Shown here: piece after piece, positions 36,701-43,725 of the stretch
Position numbering within the stretch: position 1 is the first letter of the stretch
Layout: each line of letters opens with the position of its first letter
From: Treponema sp.
GTDB taxonomy: Bacteria; Spirochaetota; Spirochaetia; Treponematales; Treponemataceae
Direction of reading: 5' to 3'
Assembly: GCA_017645785.1 (NCBI GenBank)
Contig: JAGCNW010000030.1
Location: 215,045-279,044 of the forward strand
Length of the DNA stretch: 64,000 nt
Position numbers and translations under genes: made by a program
The notes under the pieces: model-generated
Databases searched by the model: none
What the model was told of the DNA's origin: nothing
Seen by the model: only the letters and a program-made list of their open reading frames with translations

Positions 36701-38349
36701 TCAAGTCTGACCCCGTTTCGGTAAAGCGCCGCGAAGAAATTTCTGTAATCACGACAGAGCTTTCTACGCGCCTTTCAAGAACTTTGAACGAAATGTCAGA
36801 GGCGGCGACGGGAAGCTTCCCCGAATATAATTCCGCCTTGCTCGACAGGGAAAACACTGAATACTTGTTCTACAGGCCGGTTCTTTACCGCCAAGGAACG
36901 TCGCAAACTTACGCGCGCGCGATTGTATTTATTTCTGTTTCCACCGCAAGCCTCATTCAAACGATTGACGGAGCGAGGCGAACGATCGTTTACACGGCGC
37001 TTGCCGTTTCGCTCTTTGCCGTTTTGATCGGCATTATCGCGTCTTGGGTTTTGGCCAGCGTAATTGTCAGCCCGATCAAGCGCCTGGCAAGCCATGTAGT
37101 GATGATTGGCAACACCGTCAACAAAGAAAAGCTTGCCGGAAAAGAAATCGTAATCAAAAGCCGTGACGAAATCGGCCAGCTGGGCGACAGCGTGAACGAA
37201 ATGACCCGCGATTTGGTAAAGGCTGCCCAAGACGAACACTTGGCTATGGACGGTAAAGTCGTTCAGCGCGCTTTCTTGCCCTTGACGCCGGACGAGTCGG
37301 GCAGCAAGCAAACGGTCGCGATTTTGAACGACAAAAACTTCCAGTGCTTTGGCTACTACGAGGGCGCGAGCGAAGTTTCGGGCGACTACTTTGACTACAA
37401 AAAATTGGACGAAAACCATTACATAATGATTAAGTGCGACGCTTCGGGCCACGGAGTTCCAGCCGCCCTCATCATGACTGTAGTCGCGACCTTGTTCCGA
37501 AAATACTATGAGAATTGGTCTCCCAAAAAAGCCGGCGGCGGATTGGACGCGCTGGTAACTCAAATCAACGACTTCATCGAGTCCCTTGGAATCAAGGGCA
37601 AATTCGCGACGTTGATTTTGGCTTTGGTTGACACGGCGACTGGCGACGTAAGCCTTTGCAACGCTGGAGACAACATCGTTCACATTTACGACGCCGCTGC
37701 CAAAAAGCAAAAGACTTTGACCTTGCAAGAGACCCCCGCCGCCGGTCCGCTTCCGACATTTATGGTCCAGATGAAGGGCGGCTTTAAGATCGAAAAGACC
37801 CGCCTTAACAAGGGCGACGTTCTTTTCCTCTATACTGACGGCATCGAGGAATCTACAAGAAAATTCCGCGACCAAGAATTCAACGTGACAAAATGCGAAG
37901 AAACTGTTGACGTTAAAGACGGCGTTCACGCAAACCACAAGGTCGGCAGCGAAAGCGAACAAATGGAGAACGAACGCATCCAGGAAATCATCGAAGCTGT
38001 CTTGAACAAGCAAAAGTACGTTCTTAAAAAATATCACAATCCGATTCCCAACGAAGTCCTTGAGTTTGACTTTACAAACTGTACGGGTTCTACAGAAGAG
38101 GTGATACTTGCGCTTTGTTCCGTGGAAAAAGTGTTCCGCTTTTACAAGCCGCAAGGGGTGGGCGAGAAGGATACCGTTCGAGTTGACCGAAGGATCGACG
38201 CCTTCTTGAAGGAACACTTTAATCTTTACGATTACTACTGTTCCAACAAGGACGACGAGCAGGCGGACAACATTTACTTGCACTACAGCTTCTTGAGGGA
38301 AGACGAACAGCTTGACGACTTGACTTTGCTTGCTGCCAAGATAGGATAA
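33736..38349 (+). CDS. Transmembrane sensor with PP2C/SpoIIE serine phosphatase output
   Basis: 1,537 residues. Signal peptide; a beta-propeller-like region of about 400 residues with BNR/sialidase-like repeats; two fibronectin-III/Y_Y_Y-like segments (WYLKVRAVDYAGNWSDSAVV, YTFSVRSIDKAGNVSEPAFV); a membrane helix near 758-780; another near 828-850 (FTAMIVFMAILLVSLPLGYV); a second extracytoplasmic domain; a third helix near 1083-1108; HAMP to about 1165; then a PPM/SpoIIE phosphatase with the metal motifs SGDYFD and DASGHG, then NAGDN and LYTDGIEES. The C-terminal 150 residues are unfamiliar. RsbU-like proteins of this design dephosphorylate anti-sigma-factor antagonists, but no STAS or kinase partner is nearby. 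Phosphatase activity is likely; the ligand is unknown. Confidence 0.85.
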   Translation: MRKKRFFLTILFSLMLLASKGAAAQNYFWENPVRVSQSGVCFPSAVSNGKIAAAIWQEVDAKKSSIYLTIQFYKNGKWDEARRFAGPFPYSGEVPDLYSAAMNSNGVLAVSVLSDANTISVITSFDAGATFTQKKFSKQNLPLVAPRIYDTASGAFIVFTSLGRDESFTMLYARSRDGINWNDFSEFSPAQKSLNPFLPVLLSTPKGELVVFQAQYRTQSRIVYKLFSTLSFSGGSSWSNPVMLTTGPESDLSSDQRPTLFRFEQNNYIAWERTPYNSENSSVYFAQLNSDGNILGRTERISNSGNANRPILFSHNNHLSLVWFDTRSGLERVYLTQRQGTLWGEQEVLSPQRSAATFVYPMIADDGKTLAFVWQGTSGKSSWIYRLESDHTVLEPTIMPLNFVAGQRSREEGVRFRITMPTDSSGIRGYSWLWTQDPNQDAPTVLMNLPKENTLSLKATAEKNWYLKVRAVDYAGNWSDSAVVSYYRDLTPPRAPVIAGPQIDAAGFAQSNSLDFSWRDDSEDEVIDGYSYSLERVESLPREFNDSKRHPTSLSQAQLAAELSEYKKKNPESALRPKAPVATVQTRTSAARFANRKNGVYTFSVRSIDKAGNVSEPAFVTVYANKYEPFTRVDSVRKNSDVFGSVSLELHGAGFRYDGTIYKIVISREKTNEPYSIEFNLKDGDFSVPNDEKISGLKLDNTVPQGTYSISLYHSDRGLYKAASAFEISENGTVKIAANYVYKPSWQRVYDTGKFFTRTGDILFAIILIIALGALIFAARGLALSAKEAVLVKKEINALLSGDIMPLEKKKRIQSLNVRGTSLKLKLMSFTAMIVFMAILLVSLPLGYVMTRSQERTLSVGLEERVNVLLSSIASGARAYMPTQNVLELSALPEQSAAISEASFVSIAGLSSNDENSSGLDFLWASNDSDLASKIDTEILTPGVSKITDPTMLAASEICQELNQAAAQSAGVIARNIASLNAEGASIALKSDPVSVKRREEISVITTELSTRLSRTLNEMSEAATGSFPEYNSALLDRENTEYLFYRPVLYRQGTSQTYARAIVFISVSTASLIQTIDGARRTIVYTALAVSLFAVLIGIIASWVLASVIVSPIKRLASHVVMIGNTVNKEKLAGKEIVIKSRDEIGQLGDSVNEMTRDLVKAAQDEHLAMDGKVVQRAFLPLTPDESGSKQTVAILNDKNFQCFGYYEGASEVSGDYFDYKKLDENHYIMIKCDASGHGVPAALIMTVVATLFRKYYENWSPKKAGGGLDALVTQINDFIESLGIKGKFATLILALVDTATGDVSLCNAGDNIVHIYDAAAKKQKTLTLQETPAAGPLPTFMVQMKGGFKIEKTRLNKGDVLFLYTDGIEESTRKFRDQEFNVTKCEETVDVKDGVHANHKVGSESEQMENERIQEIIEAVLNKQKYVLKKYHNPIPNEVLEFDFTNCTGSTEEVILALCSVEKVFRFYKPQGVGEKDTVRVDRRIDAFLKEHFNLYDYYCSNKDDEQADNIYLHYSFLREDEQLDDLTLLAAKIG

Positions 38350-38355
38350 AAATTC

Positions 38356-38383
38356 TTGCTTTTTTTGAAAAGTGGGTTATAAT
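38356..38383 (+). promoter_or_regulatory. Promoter of the small Lys-rich protein gene
   Basis: TTGCTT (38356-38361), a 16-nt spacer and TATAAT (38378-38383). A short leader contains TAGGAG before ATG 38403, so translation here is conventional. Confidence 0.6.
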
Positions 38384-38402
38384 GTTTATATAGGAGTAAT
38401 AA

Positions 38403-38816
38403 ATGAAAGACGAAACAAAAGAAAAGGCTACCAAGATTTGGAACGACATCAAAGCTGGCCTTAAAAGCGGTTTTGACGTAACCAAAAAAGGCTTGTCAAA
38501 AGCGGGATCTACAATCCAGGCTTACAGCGACTTGGGCGTCGTTCAGTTGGAAAAGAAGCAGTTTGAGTTGAAGCTCAAAAAAGCCTACGCTGCATTGGGC
38601 GAACTTGTCGTCACAAAACTTACCGCCAAAAAGGCCGCCTCTTTGACTGCCAGCGATCCTGATGTTTCAGAAGCTCTTAAAGCCATCGCTTCAATTAAGA
38701 AGGAAATTTCAAAGCGCGAAAAAATTCTTAAGGACTCAAGCAAGGATTCCGGCGAAAAGAAAGGCGCCGCAAAAAAAGCTCCCGCAAAGAAAACAACTTC
38801 AAAAAGCGCGAAATAA
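38403..38816 (+). CDS. Small Lys-rich helical protein, unknown function
   Basis: 137 residues, mostly predicted helical and strongly basic, with no signal peptide. The N-terminal 100 residues (KATKIWNDIKAGLKSGFDVT ... QLEKKQFELKLKKAYAALGE) suggest a coiled coil. The tail is Lys/Ala/Ser-rich (KKAPAKKTTSKSAK), resembling histone-H1-like or nucleoid-binding tails. I do not recognise a family. It has its own promoter and a good Shine-Dalgarno. Nucleic-acid or envelope association are both possible. Confidence 0.7.
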   Translation: MKDETKEKATKIWNDIKAGLKSGFDVTKKGLSKAGSTIQAYSDLGVVQLEKKQFELKLKKAYAALGELVVTKLTAKKAASLTASDPDVSEALKAIASIKKEISKREKILKDSSKDSGEKKGAAKKAPAKKTTSKSAK

Positions 38817-38859
38817 TAAAATTCAACTTTTGCTGATTTTATGCCGATAATATAAGGGT

Positions 38860-39732
38860 ATGAAAGTCAGCAAAAGTTTTTTTAAGATTCTTGTTCGCGT
38901 TTTTCTAGTCCTTGCGGCGCCGGCTCTTTTTGCCGACACCACTCATTTGGTTGAAAAAGGCGAGACTCTTTATTCAATCAGTCGTAAATATCAAATCACA
39001 GTAAGCGAGCTTAGAGCCGCCAACGGCCTTAGCGAAAGCGACGTCCTTAAGTTTGGACAAAAGCTCAACATTCCAACGCCCGACATCGAAAACGCCGCCA
39101 CCTTGAATTCCGCTTCTGTTTCTTCTGGCTCTTCATATTCCAGCGAAAACTTGGAAATCTATGTAGCCCAAAAAGGCGACACTTATTACGGCATCGCCCG
39201 CGAAAGGGGAATCAAAGTCGCCGAGCTTTTTTCTTTGAACAATTTGGGAAGCGACGCTTCCCTTAAGGCGGGACAAAAACTTAAGGTTCCCGCAAAGAAT
39301 TCTTCTTCGGCGCAAACTGTTTCGCTTGACCTTAAGGACGCCGATCCCAGAAAGTATTCGTCGTCAAAATCATCTTCGGGCCTTGTGTGGCCGGTAAAGA
39401 ATCCCCGCATCACTTACGTTAACGGAAAGGTTTCGGGCGTGCAATTGTCCGCCGCCAAAAAAGAAAAGATTATGAACATCATGGCGGGAACGGTAATGTA
39501 CTGCGGTTCCTACCGCGGCTTTGGCGAGGTTGTCTTTGTCCAGTCAAAGACCGGCTTGATTTACGCGTATACGGGAATGTCAAGCATCAGCGTGCAAAAG
39601 GGCGACTACGTCGTTTACGGCGACACAATAGGAACGGCTGGCGTTGATTCCATCAGCAAGGAAAGCCGCCTTACGCTTATGGTCTTTAGGAACGGAAGTC
39701 CAATCGACCCTGCGACCGCTCCGCGCGGATAG
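38860..39732 (+). CDS. LysM-LysM-LytM envelope protein, LytM catalytic residues absent
   Basis: 290 residues with a signal peptide (FLVLAAPALFA-D). Two LysM domains bind peptidoglycan: HLVEKGETLYSISRKYQITV (near 28-75) and YVAQKGDTYYGIARERGIKV (near 106-150). The C-terminal domain keeps the M23/LytM pattern (MAGTVMYCGSYRGFGEVVFV, SVQKGDYVVYGDTIG), but the zinc-binding His of HxxxD and of the HxH motif are replaced (LTLMVF in place of HLHFE). It is therefore probably not a peptidase; EnvC/NlpD-type degenerate LytM proteins instead activate amidases at division. A -10-like GATAAT (38846-38851) lies eight bases before the ATG. Confidence 0.85.
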   Translation: MKVSKSFFKILVRVFLVLAAPALFADTTHLVEKGETLYSISRKYQITVSELRAANGLSESDVLKFGQKLNIPTPDIENAATLNSASVSSGSSYSSENLEIYVAQKGDTYYGIARERGIKVAELFSLNNLGSDASLKAGQKLKVPAKNSSSAQTVSLDLKDADPRKYSSSKSSSGLVWPVKNPRITYVNGKVSGVQLSAAKKEKIMNIMAGTVMYCGSYRGFGEVVFVQSKTGLIYAYTGMSSISVQKGDYVVYGDTIGTAGVDSISKESRLTLMVFRNGSPIDPATAPRG

Positions 39733-39762
39733 TCCGCGCTCGCTCAGGTCTTATTTACTAAA

Positions 39763-39792
39763 ATTCCCCCGCAAAAGCGGGGGATTTTTTTT
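39763..39792 (+). terminator. Intrinsic terminator after the LysM gene
   Basis: CCCCCGC-AAAA-GCGGGGG hairpin followed by ATTTTTTTT, a textbook rho-independent terminator. It isolates the iron operon from the upstream cluster. Confidence 0.9.
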
Positions 39793-39822
39793 GTCTTTTT
39801 TTAAATTTGTTGTTCAAAACTA

Positions 39823-39851
39823 TTGACAGTTAGTTAAAACTAATATATATT
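39823..39851 (+). promoter_or_regulatory. feo promoter with a DtxR/TroR-like palindrome in the spacer
   Basis: TTGACA (39823-39828), a 17-nt spacer and TATATT (39846-39851). Inside the spacer, 39830-39843 is TTAGTTAAAACTAA, a perfect 6+2+6 palindrome. Its TTAG...CTAA ends match the general form of DtxR/MntR/TroR-family operators, metal-dependent repressors known in Treponema. A repressor bound there would block RNA polymerase when metal is plentiful. Confidence 0.7.
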
Positions 39852-39879
39852 ATTCATATATTATCACAAGGAGCGAATT

Positions 39880-40092
39880 GTGATTCCATTGGTTCTTGCG
39901 GAAACAGGAAAAGACCAAATAATTAAAAAAATAGGCGGAAGCGACGAAGTCAAGCGCCACTTGGAAAACCTTGGCTTTACGGTGGGCGGAACCGTCTCTA
40001 TTGTCAATTCCCTTGCGGGAAACGTAATCGTAAAAGTAAAAGAATCTCGCATTGCCATTAACGAAGAATTGGCGCGCCGCGTTATGGTGTAG
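39880..40092 (+). CDS. feoA: FeoA-domain protein 1
   Basis: 70-residue SH3-like FeoA protein from a GTG start with AAGGAG upstream. FeoA is a small cytoplasmic partner of the ferrous iron transporter FeoB. Visible features are a helix-turn (DEVKRHLENLGFTVGGTVSI) and the strands AGNVIVKVKESRIAINEELA. It is the first gene behind the metal-box promoter. Tandem feoA genes are common in Firmicutes and spirochaetes. Confidence 0.88.
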   Translation: MIPLVLAETGKDQIIKKIGGSDEVKRHLENLGFTVGGTVSIVNSLAGNVIVKVKESRIAINEELARRVMV

Positions 40093-40128
40093 CGGCGTTT
40101 TGTTTTGTTTACAAAATTGGAGGAAAAT

Positions 40129-40350
40129 ATGAATACACTAAAGGACGTTAAGGTGGGCGACACTGTAAAAGTTGTCCGCCTTCATGGCGAAGGAGCTGTA
40201 AAGCGCCGCATTATGGATATGGGCGTGACAAAGGGAGTTGAAATCTTTGTCAGAAAAGTCGCCCCCTTGGGTGATCCTATTGAAGTGAATGTTAGAAACT
40301 ACGAGCTTTCTTTAAGAAAAGCTGATGCCGAAATGATAGAGGTGGAATAA
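40129..40350 (+). CDS. feoA: FeoA-domain protein 2
   Basis: 73-residue second FeoA. Family pattern: VGDTVKVVRLHGEGAVKRRI, DMGVTKGVEIFVRKVAPLGD and PIEVNVRNYELSLRKADAEM. ATG 40129 has a perfect GGAGG upstream; a longer reading from 40105 is not needed. The two FeoA proteins have clearly diverged, so they may not be interchangeable. It lies one base before feoB. Confidence 0.93.
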   Translation: MNTLKDVKVGDTVKVVRLHGEGAVKRRIMDMGVTKGVEIFVRKVAPLGDPIEVNVRNYELSLRKADAEMIEVE

Positions 40351-40351
40351 A

Positions 40352-42727
40352 ATGAATGTAAAGATAGCTCTTGCCGGAAACCCAAACTGCGGCAAAACGA
40401 CACTTTTTAACGCTCTTACTGGTTCCAACCAATTTGTAGGAAACTGGCCTGGAGTCACTGTAGAAAAGAAAGAAGGAAAGCTAAAGAAGCATGACGGCGT
40501 TGTTGTGACCGACCTTCCCGGCATTTACTCCCTTTCTCCTTACACGCTGGAAGAGGTTGTCGCAAGAAATTATCTTGTGAACGAACGCCCGGACGTGATT
40601 TTGAACATCGTTGACGCCACAAACCTTGAGCGCAACTTGTATCTTACGACCCAGCTTGTTGAGCTTGGAATCCCTGTTGTCATCGCCCTTAACATGATGG
40701 ACTTGGTCAAAAAGGCCGGCGACAAAATCGACGTGGAAGAGCTTTCGCGCCAGCTGGGCTGCAAAATCGTTGAGATTTCCGCGCTCAAGGGCGACGGCGT
40801 TATGGAAGCCGCCCAAGAAGCGATCGCCGCGGCTCAAGCCACAAAGACTGTTCCGCAGCACTCGTTCAGCGGCCCTGTGGAGCACGCGCTTGCCCATATC
40901 GAAGAGGCGATTGTTCACGATTTTCCGGAAGAGCGCCAGCGCTGGTACGCGATAAAGCTTTTTGAGCGCGACGAAAAAGTCATGGAGTCGCTCAAAATTG
41001 GCGCGGACAAATTGGCGCACATCGAGGAAGACATAAAGGCCGCCGAAAAAGAATTGGACGACGACGCCGAAAGCGTCATCACAAACGAGCGCTACATTTA
41101 CATCGCGCAAATTCTAAAGTCAAGCTACAAAAAGGCTAACGCCGGAAAACTCACTCATTCAGACAAAATCGACCGCATAGTCACAAACCGCTGGCTGGGC
41201 CTTCCGATTTTTGCCTGCATTATGTTCTTTGTTTATTGGATCGCTATGGTCGGCGTAGGAGCGTCTGCCACCGACTGGGCCAACGACGGTTTGTTCGGAG
41301 ACGGCTGGCACTTGTTTGGAATCGGAACGTCGGCCTACGAAGCGGCGGCCGAAGAGTACGGAGACACGCCCGCTATTTTGGAAGCCTTGGACAACGGAGA
41401 GACGACATACGTAATCGAAGACGAAGAAACGCTTGAGCTTTCGGACCCGATTGAGATTACCGAAGAGGCCGCCGCCGAAGCGCGCGAGATGGCCGATAAG
41501 TACGGAGAGGAAGGCCCTGATCCCGCCAACTACGGCATTTGGGTTCCCGGCGTTCCTGTATTGGTCGGAGGCCTTTTGGAAAAGATTGGCTGCGCCGAAT
41601 GGCTTAGCGGCCTTATCCTTGACGGAATTGTTGCCGGCGTCGGCGCGGTTCTTGGATTCGTTCCGCAAATGCTGGTTCTTTTCTTGATGCTTGCCTTCTT
41701 GGAAGCGTGCGGCTACATGGCGCGCATCGCATTTGTTCTTGACCGCATTTTCCGCAAGTTCGGACTTTCCGGCAAGTCGTTCATTCCGATGTTGGTTGGA
41801 ACTGGCTGCGGCATTCCCGGCATTATGGCAAGCCGCACGATAGAAAACGAGCGCGACCGTCGCATGACGATTATGACAACAACCTTCATTCCTTGCGGCG
41901 CCAAGGTTCCCTTTATCGCGATGGTAGCCGGAGCGATTTTCGGCGGCGCGGCTTGGGTAGCCACAAGCGCTTACTTTGTCGGTATGGCCGCGATTGTAAT
42001 TTCGGGCATCATTCTTAAAAAGACAAAGATGTTCGCCGGAAATCCCGCTCCTTTTGTAATGGAGCTTCCGGCCTACCATATGCCCACGCTTGGCAACGTT
42101 CTCCGCTCTATGTGGGAGCGCGGTTGGTCTTTCATTAAAAAAGCGGGAACAATCATCTTGCTTTCCACAATCGTTGTTTGGTTCACAACATTCTTTGGCT
42201 GGACCGAAGAAGGATTCGGCATGTTGGCCGAAGACCAGCTTGATTCTTCAATCTTGGCCAAGATCGGAAGCTGCATCGCTTGGATTTTCACTCCGCTCGG
42301 CTGGGGAAATTGGCAGGCGACTGTCGCTTCAATCACCGGTCTTGTCGCAAAGGAAAACATTGTCGGCACGATGGGCATTCTTTACGGCGCGGGAGACCTT
42401 ACGGTTTACCAAGCATTGGCCCAGGCCTTTACGAACGTGGCCGGATATTCCTTCTTGGTATTCAACCTTTTGTGCGCGCCTTGCTTTGCCGCTATCGGAG
42501 CGATCCGCCGCGAGATGAACAGCGCCAAGTGGACATGGTTTGCCATCGGCTGGCAGTGCGGCTTTGCCTATGTCGTAGCCTTGATGATCTATCAGTTCGG
42601 AAATGCCTTTGCCGGCAGCGTCAATGTCTTTGGCTTGATCGCCGCAATCGCCGCGCTTGCCTGCGTCGTATACGCGCTCTTCTTTAAGAAGTACAGCGAA
42701 GCGAAAACGCTTTCCGTCAAGGTGTGA
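40352..42727 (+). CDS. feoB: Ferrous iron transporter FeoB with acidic loop insertion
   Basis: 791-residue inner-membrane Fe(II) transporter. The N-terminal G domain shows G1 GNPNCGKTTLFNALTG, G3 DLPGIYSLSPYT and G4 NMMD, then a helical GDI-like segment. The membrane part has the two Gate motifs, seen at LVGTGCGIPGIMASRTIEN and LLCAPCFAAIGAIRREMN. Between the first and second helices (about residues 330-393) is an unusually acidic insertion rich in Glu and Asp (EALDNGETTYVIEDEETLEL), predicted to face outside the cytoplasm. The gene ends eight bases before a Cys-rich partner. Likely regulated by the palindrome upstream of feoA. Confidence 0.95.
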   Translation: MNVKIALAGNPNCGKTTLFNALTGSNQFVGNWPGVTVEKKEGKLKKHDGVVVTDLPGIYSLSPYTLEEVVARNYLVNERPDVILNIVDATNLERNLYLTTQLVELGIPVVIALNMMDLVKKAGDKIDVEELSRQLGCKIVEISALKGDGVMEAAQEAIAAAQATKTVPQHSFSGPVEHALAHIEEAIVHDFPEERQRWYAIKLFERDEKVMESLKIGADKLAHIEEDIKAAEKELDDDAESVITNERYIYIAQILKSSYKKANAGKLTHSDKIDRIVTNRWLGLPIFACIMFFVYWIAMVGVGASATDWANDGLFGDGWHLFGIGTSAYEAAAEEYGDTPAILEALDNGETTYVIEDEETLELSDPIEITEEAAAEAREMADKYGEEGPDPANYGIWVPGVPVLVGGLLEKIGCAEWLSGLILDGIVAGVGAVLGFVPQMLVLFLMLAFLEACGYMARIAFVLDRIFRKFGLSGKSFIPMLVGTGCGIPGIMASRTIENERDRRMTIMTTTFIPCGAKVPFIAMVAGAIFGGAAWVATSAYFVGMAAIVISGIILKKTKMFAGNPAPFVMELPAYHMPTLGNVLRSMWERGWSFIKKAGTIILLSTIVVWFTTFFGWTEEGFGMLAEDQLDSSILAKIGSCIAWIFTPLGWGNWQATVASITGLVAKENIVGTMGILYGAGDLTVYQALAQAFTNVAGYSFLVFNLLCAPCFAAIGAIRREMNSAKWTWFAIGWQCGFAYVVALMIYQFGNAFAGSVNVFGLIAAIAALACVVYALFFKKYSEAKTLSVKV

Positions 42728-42734
42728 GCCGAAT

Positions 42735-43112
42735 TTGGGAAACTTTGTTGTAGGATTCATCTTGGTTGCGGTTGTGGCCGCAATCATCTTGAATCTTTTA
42801 AAAAATAAAAAAAACGGAAAGCATTCTTGCGGTTCAGGCTGCGCCCACTGTTCCATGGCGGGCGCTTGCCATGATCGCAAGGAAAATGCGGATTCCGACT
42901 GCACTGTCACAAGCCTTCAAATTGATGGCATGATGTGCGGAATGTGCGAAAGCCACATTAACGACGCTATTAGAAACAACTTTTCTGTTCTTTCAGTAAA
43001 ATCTTCTCATAAAACTGGTGTCTGCCAAATTAAAAGCAAAGAACCGCTTGATCAAGAAAGGTTGCGGCAAGTAATTTCTGAAACCGGTTATAAGATTTCT
43101 TCGATTTACTAA
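42735..43112 (+). CDS. FeoB-associated Cys-rich membrane protein fused to an HMA metal-binding domain
   Basis: 125 residues from a TTG start. The first half resembles the small FeoB-associated membrane proteins: one helix (FVVGFILVAVVAAIILNLLK), a Lys-rich stretch, then the Cys/His cluster CGSGCAHCSMAGACH. The second half is a ferredoxin-fold heavy-metal-associated domain with MMCGMCESH (CxxC) and the closing LRQVISETGYKISSIY. The families are normally separate; the fusion is unusual. Placement right after feoB suggests metal handling at the FeoB exit or redox sensing. The start is not certain because no strong Shine-Dalgarno is visible; coupling to the feoB stop is likely. Confidence 0.75.
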   Translation: MGNFVVGFILVAVVAAIILNLLKNKKNGKHSCGSGCAHCSMAGACHDRKENADSDCTVTSLQIDGMMCGMCESHINDAIRNNFSVLSVKSSHKTGVCQIKSKEPLDQERLRQVISETGYKISSIY

Positions 43113-43122
43113 ACACTCAGAA

Positions 43123-43725
43123 TCACTTTTGGATTGAATCCGTGTCGCGGACGGCGCGGAGGAAGACTTCCATGCAAACGCGCGCGTCGTCGTTGGCGCG
43201 GTGCGCGGCGTGGACGTCGATTTTCATTCCGCTGGCCAAATACTGCAAGTTGTATTTTTTGTTTACAGGGTAGGCCCATCGCGCCAAGTCTAGGGTGTCG
43301 ATGGCCTTGTTTTTTAGTTCCTTCATTCCAAGCGCCGTCCGCTCGGCGTTGACAAAGTTCCAGTCAAACTGCGCGTTGTGCGCCACAAGCACGCAGCCTT
43401 TAGAAAAATCCTCAAAGTCCCGCATTACCTTTTGAATGTCGGGCGCGTCTGTAAGCATGCTGTCGGTTATGTGGGTGATTTGCGTTATTATCGGCGGAAG
43501 CGGAAAGCCGACATTTATGAATGAATCGTAAGTCGCCAAGACGCCGCTCTTGTCAAAGCGAACGGCGCCCAATTCTATTATTTTGTCTTTTTTGTAGCTT
43601 AGTCCGGTCGTCTCGGTGTCAAAGGCGCAAAAGGTCGCGCCGTTTTCTTGTATAAGACGGCGCAATCTCTTGTAGTCCTTTAACAGTTTTACCGGGCAAA
43701 AGTCCGCGTTATTTTGCGGCGGCAT
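43123..43725 (-). CDS. DEDDh 3'-5' exonuclease (DnaQ/PolC-epsilon-like)
   Basis: 200 residues. The DEDDh residues are visible: FDTETTGL (Exo I), the Asp in HNAQFDWNFVNAE (Exo II) and HRANDDARVC (Exo III, His and Asp). These are proofreading-type nucleases of the DNA polymerase III epsilon family; a stand-alone form could be a repair or oligoribonuclease-like enzyme. The start overlaps the end of the upstream mutase gene by 17 nt with no separate Shine-Dalgarno, so translation is probably coupled. Confidence 0.85.
   Translation of the reverse strand: MPPQNNADFCPVKLLKDYKRLRRLIQENGATFCAFDTETTGLSYKKDKIIELGAVRFDKSGVLATYDSFINVGFPLPPIITQITHITDSMLTDAPDIQKVMRDFEDFSKGCVLVAHNAQFDWNFVNAERTALGMKELKNKAIDTLDLARWAYPVNKKYNLQYLASGMKIDVHAAHRANDDARVCMEVFLRAVRDTDSIQK

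Noticed and set aside
36796..38283. 495-codon open frame on the minus strand opposite the sensor phosphatase gene
   Set aside because: It lies fully antisense to a gene with clear PP2C motifs; its translation has no recognisable domain and the frame is a by-product of codon bias.
41159..42079. 306-codon minus-strand frame opposite feoB
   Set aside because: Antisense to the FeoB membrane domain; no start signal and no plausible protein.
42657..42734. Longer start for the Cys-rich/HMA gene inside feoB
   Set aside because: It would add 26 basic residues translated out of frame within feoB; the TTG at 42735 gives the expected short N-terminus before the membrane helix.
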